Shown in pieces: positions 60,967-64,000 of a stretch of DNA of 64,000 nt. Location of the stretch: assembly GCA_951812715.1 (NCBI GenBank), contig OX638323.1:1712577-1776576 (forward strand), given 5' to 3'. Numbering within the stretch: position 1 is the first letter of the stretch; each line of letters begins with the position of its first letter. This DNA is from an uncultured Pseudohongiella sp. GTDB lineage: Bacteria; Pseudomonadota; Gammaproteobacteria; Pseudomonadales; Pseudohongiellaceae. A program made the translations under genes and the position numbers. The notes under the pieces were generated by a model, which was not told the DNA's origin, searched no databases, and saw nothing but the letters and a program-made list of their open reading frames with translations.

Positions 60967-62223
60967 ATGAGCAAAGCCAATCTTTTCTATGCCCAGTCCG
61001 GCGGCGTTACGGCCGTCATCAATGCCAGCGCCTGCGGCGTGATCGAGACCGCGCGGCAGTACCCCGACCGTATCGGCACGGTGTTTGCCGGCCGCAATGG
61101 CATCGTTGGCGCGCTCAAGGAAGAACTGATCGATACCGGCCTGGAGTCGGCCGAGGCCATCGCCGCGTTGCGGCACACGCCGGCCGGGGCTTTCGGCTCC
61201 TGTCGTTACAAGCTCAAGTCATATAGCGAGAACACTCGCGAATACGACCGTCTGGTAGCAGTGTTTCGGGCCCACGATATTCGCTATTTTCTTTACAATG
61301 GCGGCGGCGATTCCCAGGATACCGCGAACAAGATCGCGCAATTGAGCATCGAGCAGGGATTCCCCATTACCTGCATCGGCGTGCCGAAGACGGTTGATAA
61401 CGACCTGCCGATCACCGACAACTGCCCTGGCTTTGGTTCGGTAGCGAAATATGTCGCCGTGTCGATCCGTGAAGCAGGTCTCGATGTCGCTTCGATGTGC
61501 GAATCATCGACCAAGGTTTTCGTCATGGAAGTGATGGGGCGCCATGCCGGCTGGATCGCTGGCGCCGCGGGTCTGGCGAGCGAAGCGGATGGCGAGCCGC
61601 CTCACATCATCCTGTTTCCCGAAGTCACTTTTGATCGGGACAAGTTCCTGCTTCGGGTGAAAGAATGCGTGAGCGCCTACGGCTATTGCGCCATCGTCGT
61701 TTCCGAAGGCGTCAAGGCGCCCGACGGTAAGTTTCTGTCCGAAGCCGGCGGCACGGACGCGTTCGGTCATGCCCAACTCGGCGGCGTAGCGCCGATGATC
61801 GCGGATATGATCAAACAGGAAACCGGCTACAAATTTCATTGGGCGGTGGCCGACTATCTGCAACGCGCCGCGCGTCATATCGCATCAGGGACCGACGTGG
61901 AACAGGCCTATGCGGTAGGCAAGGCGGCGGTGGAATTCGCCATGGCCGGGAAGAATGCCGTCATGCCCGCCATCGTACGCGGCGATGGCGAGGAATATTC
62001 CTGGAGCATCGGCGAGGCGAAGCTGGCGGATGTCGCCAATGTGGAGAAGACAATGCCGCCTTCATACATCTCGGAGGACGGATTCCATATAACCGATGCC
62101 GCCCGCGCCTATTTCGCGCCATTAATTCGCGGCGAAGACTACCCGCCCTACAAGGAAGGCTTGCCGCAATACGCTAGCCTGAAGCGCGTGCTCGCCGAGA
62201 AGAAACTGCCGCCCGTTCAGTAG
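60967..62223 (+). CDS. Pyrophosphate-dependent 6-phosphofructokinase-like enzyme
   Basis: Phosphorylates fructose 6-phosphate in glycolysis. The 418-residue protein starts with LFYAQSGGVTAVINASACGV and has YNGGGDSQDTANKI and GVPKTVDNDLP. The Asp in GGGDS and the Lys in PKTVDND replace the two glycines of ATP-type enzymes and mark the PPi-dependent group, which works reversibly with pyrophosphate. Substrate residues MGRHAGWIAG follow. The ATG at 60967 with TTGGAACCC upstream was chosen over 60925 because the fold begins there. It converges with the small membrane-protein gene. Confidence 0.9.
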   Translation: MSKANLFYAQSGGVTAVINASACGVIETARQYPDRIGTVFAGRNGIVGALKEELIDTGLESAEAIAALRHTPAGAFGSCRYKLKSYSENTREYDRLVAVFRAHDIRYFLYNGGGDSQDTANKIAQLSIEQGFPITCIGVPKTVDNDLPITDNCPGFGSVAKYVAVSIREAGLDVASMCESSTKVFVMEVMGRHAGWIAGAAGLASEADGEPPHIILFPEVTFDRDKFLLRVKECVSAYGYCAIVVSEGVKAPDGKFLSEAGGTDAFGHAQLGGVAPMIADMIKQETGYKFHWAVADYLQRAARHIASGTDVEQAYAVGKAAVEFAMAGKNAVMPAIVRGDGEEYSWSIGEAKLADVANVEKTMPPSYISEDGFHITDAARAYFAPLIRGEDYPPYKEGLPQYASLKRVLAEKKLPPVQ

Positions 62224-62301
62224 CAAAGTTCAGGCAATACCAGGCTTTCCGCCCGTCAAGACCCGAAGGCCAAACCCTGACAGGCAGCTCCAGGCTGCAA
62301 G

Positions 62302-62329
62302 GCTCTCGCGCTCAAACAAGCGCGAGAGC
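62302..62329. terminator. Perfect hairpin between convergent genes
   Basis: GCTCTCGCGCT (62302-62312), loop CAAACA and the exact reverse complement AGCGCGAGAGC (62319-62329). It lies between the phosphofructokinase stop and the stop of the convergent small membrane-protein gene. It probably serves as a terminator for one or both, though no T-run follows. Confidence 0.6.
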
Positions 62330-62340
62330 TCGCATCCTAC

Positions 62341-62670
62341 CTATTCTTCCGTGAATCGCGCGATGATCCGAAGGACTACTACAGTCGCCACGCCCGAATA
62401 CAAGGCGATGGAAAGTGCATCGATGATAGCGTCCAGGTAAGCTCCCACCGCCGGCAAGTGACCCAGCGCATCCGATCCACCGGTCATTCCCACGGCTATG
62501 GCCAGAGCGAAATACATGGTCGGATCGTTTGCGTCCACACCCATCCATCCCCAGACAAGTCCGACCAGAACCAGCGCGATCAGCAACGCGTCGGCCGGAA
62601 CCACTCCGGGCGCCACACCCTCAACGATGGCGCACAGTGTGCCCAATCCCACAACAATTTTCTTGCCCAT
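62341..62670 (-). CDS. Small membrane protein, unknown function
   Basis: The 109-residue protein has three to four hydrophobic segments (about residues 5-22, 25-44, 50-64 and 82-100), linked by short loops with Gly-rich patches (AVGMTGGSDALG). The start has GGAG seven bases upstream. No family was recognised. It lies between the phosphofructokinase gene (convergent) and pdxH. Confidence 0.62.
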   Translation of the reverse strand: MGKKIVVGLGTLCAIVEGVAPGVVPADALLIALVLVGLVWGWMGVDANDPTMYFALAIAVGMTGGSDALGHLPAVGAYLDAIIDALSIALYSGVATVVVLRIIARFTEE

Positions 62671-62822
62671 CTGTGTTCTCCAACAATTCAGATTATGAGC
62701 GCAGGGATTCGAACCCCGTTCGAAAGGTCTTCACTTCCTGTTGTTGTTCTTCCCCCACGAACTTTTCTTATTAGCACTTCCATAAGCCGAGCGCAATAAA
62801 ATTCAACAGTGTCGGAGGGTTA

Positions 62823-63461
62823 CTAGGGCGCGAGTCGTTCGATGATCCAGTCGCCGGCCTCGCCGCGGGAGTAGCGGAAGCGATCGTGCAGCCGGTCCGG
62901 CCGGCCCTGCCAGAATTCGTATTCCAGCGCCTGCACGCGATAACCGCCCCAGTCTTCCGGCAGCGGCACTTCAGCATCCCGGTAGCGCTCGTCAAGTTCC
63001 TTGAATTCGGCCAGCAACGCCTCGCGCGATTCGAGTTCCCTGCTCTGCCTCGAAGCCAAGGCCGCCAACTGACTCGCTCGCGGACGAGCCGAGAAATACG
63101 CCGCCGACTCCTTCTTGCCGATTCGCTCGGCGGCGCCGCAAATCTTGATCTGCCTGTTGATGACGTTCCAGGGGAACAACAGGCTGATGCGGGGATTACT
63201 CTCCAGTTCATGCGCCTTGCGCGATTCGTAATTGGTATAGAAGACGAAACCGCGCTCATCAAAGTGTTTGAGCAAAACGATGCGCAGGCTTGGCTGCCCG
63301 TCGCCGGCAACCGTCGCCGCTGCCATGGCTGTGGGGTCGGGGACCTGCATTTCCAGCGCCTGCCGCAGCCATTCATTGAACTGGTCGACCGGATCCGGCT
63401 TCAGGTCGGCGTGGCTTAGCCCGCCGGAAGTGTATTCCCGCCTTAGCGATTCGAGATTCAT
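62823..63461 (-). CDS. pdxH: Pyridoxamine/pyridoxine 5'-phosphate oxidase
   Basis: PdxH oxidises pyridoxine or pyridoxamine phosphate to pyridoxal phosphate (vitamin B6) using FMN. The 212-residue protein has the family N-terminus LESLRREYTSGGLSHADLKPDPVDQF, SLRIVLLKHFDERGFVFYTNYESRKAHEL with FMN-binding residues, SAAYFSARPRASQLAALASRQS, and the C-terminal signature EFWQGRPDRLHDRFRY. An ATG five codons earlier (63476) is in frame; 63461 is chosen because relatives start there. Confidence 0.94.
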   Translation of the reverse strand: MNLESLRREYTSGGLSHADLKPDPVDQFNEWLRQALEMQVPDPTAMAAATVAGDGQPSLRIVLLKHFDERGFVFYTNYESRKAHELESNPRISLLFPWNVINRQIKICGAAERIGKKESAAYFSARPRASQLAALASRQSRELESREALLAEFKELDERYRDAEVPLPEDWGGYRVQALEYEFWQGRPDRLHDRFRYSRGEAGDWIIERLAP

Positions 63462-63488
63462 TGCTGTTGCTCGCATCCAGCCATCGGC

Positions 63489-64000
63489 TCAGCGCACGAA
63501 ATCGCCGAAGTTCCAGAGTTGCTGGCGCGCGGTGCCGGTCTCGTAAAAGAAAGTGCCGGGACCATGCTTCTCGCTGGCGAAGAAACCGCCGACGAACTTC
63601 TGCCCGTTGGCCCAGCGGTACGTGCCCTCGCCGTGGTAATGGTCATTGACGAATTCGCCGGTGTAATTCTCGGTATTGTCCTTCAGCCAGAATTCGGTGT
63701 GCTCGTTTTCGCGCCATTCCGGCAGATTGAAGAAATACGAGCCCCGGCCATGACGCCTGTTGTCCTGCCATTGACCGATATACAGATTGCCGCGGCCGTT
63801 CCAGTGCTTGCCGCGGCCTTCGCGGATTCCGCGTTCCCAGTTGCCTGTGTAGACTTCCACCGCGACGAAGGAAATGGGTATTTCCAACCTGCCTTGGTCG
63901 TGAAACTCCCCGTCGAGAAACCCGCCGACATAGCGCCCCTTGCCCCAAGGCGTGTCGAATTCCATGGCGCCATCGCCGGAGACACAGTCGCCACGCACGC
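63489..64000 (-). CDS. MORN-repeat protein (5' end outside window)
   Basis: At least six MORN-type repeats are visible: GKGRYVGGFLDGEFHDQG, YTGNWERGIREGRGKHWNG, YIGQWQDNRRHGRGSY, YTGEFVNDHYHGEGTYRWA and FVGGFFASEKHGPGTFFY. Such repeats form an elongated beta-sheet binding phospholipids or proteins. The reading frame stays open to the window edge, so the N-terminus (and a possible signal or membrane segment) is unseen. Its stop is 27 bp before the start of pdxH on the same strand. Confidence 0.82.
   Translation of the reverse strand, partial: VRGDCVSGDGAMEFDTPWGKGRYVGGFLDGEFHDQGRLEIPISFVAVEVYTGNWERGIREGRGKHWNGRGNLYIGQWQDNRRHGRGSYFFNLPEWRENEHTEFWLKDNTENYTGEFVNDHYHGEGTYRWANGQKFVGGFFASEKHGPGTFFYETGTARQQLWNFGDFVR

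Noticed and set aside
62695..62730. tRNA-like T-arm on the minus strand (GGGGTTCGAATCCCTG)
   Set aside because: The T-loop and stem look right, but no matching acceptor, D-arm or anticodon arm could be drawn from the upstream bases, and there is no CCA end. At best it is a tRNA fragment left at an attachment site.

Overview
The window reads as a high-GC Gram-negative chromosome, most likely a gammaproteobacterium. This rests on lipopolysaccharide inner-core genes (hldE, waaA), three TonB-dependent receptors, Mpl murein-peptide recycling, malate synthase G, UbiX, PdxH and a TIGR02444-type gene. The many decayed mobile elements, toxin-antitoxin (TA) pairs, tandem duplications and a sterol-reductase fragment would suit a marine or host-associated lineage, but that is inference. 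No rRNA, tRNA or CRISPR array was found. Start sites were moved from the longest ORF where a ribosome site, signal peptide or neighbour argued for it.

Layout. 0-4.3 kb: hldE, whose last 443 bp recur as a perfect direct repeat 3.1 kb downstream; the repeats enclose a 2.6-kb island with a truncated YgjP-like protease, an IS256 transposase tail and an XRE-ImmA/IrrE plus PIN-like pair. 4.7-9.4 kb: a DUF2089-like regulator with a membrane protein, an aldo/keto reductase with an FAD oxidoreductase, and waaA. 9.6-16.2 kb: a proline dipeptidase-like gene, then an apparent operon of LPLAT acyltransferase, acyl carrier protein, HlyD adaptor, C39-peptidase ABC exporter and a RAYT-like protein without its HUH motif. 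This is the best candidate for an undescribed system: export of a peptide that may be acylated. 16.3-22.2 kb: a secreted protein of unknown function, a TonB receptor and malate synthase G.

22.6-27.7 kb: a tandem triplication of secreted EreA/ChaN-like proteins, each preceded by the tail of an ATP-grasp peptide ligase gene; one copy is frameshifted and one is mosaic. 27.8-34.9 kb: transposase debris, an esterase, a metallo-beta-lactamase-fold enzyme, a small zinc-ribbon membrane protein and a 1-kb tandem duplication carrying two copies of a sterol-reductase fragment. 35-46.9 kb: a PQQ dehydrogenase, hydrolase, SDR, nitronate monooxygenase-like enzyme, TonB receptor, NUDIX hydrolase, diguanylate cyclase, and a beta-propeller phytase coupled to another TonB receptor (phytate use). 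47-52.3 kb: a DASS transporter, dienelactone hydrolase, peroxiredoxin, a Phd/VapC pair and a trypsin-like protease.

52.4-64 kb: mpl, a TA island (AbiE remnant, RelBE-like pair, 42-bp perfect palindrome) inserted between mpl and the TIGR02444 gene, an M20 peptidase, an NHL propeller, ubiX, a second Phd/VapC pair, a pyrophosphate-type phosphofructokinase, pdxH and a MORN-repeat protein cut by the window end. A dispersed intergenic element of about 190 bp occurs four times (9.4, 37.5, 38.5 and 59.2 kb), always in the same orientation at the 3' end of a minus-strand gene and supplying or containing its stop codon.
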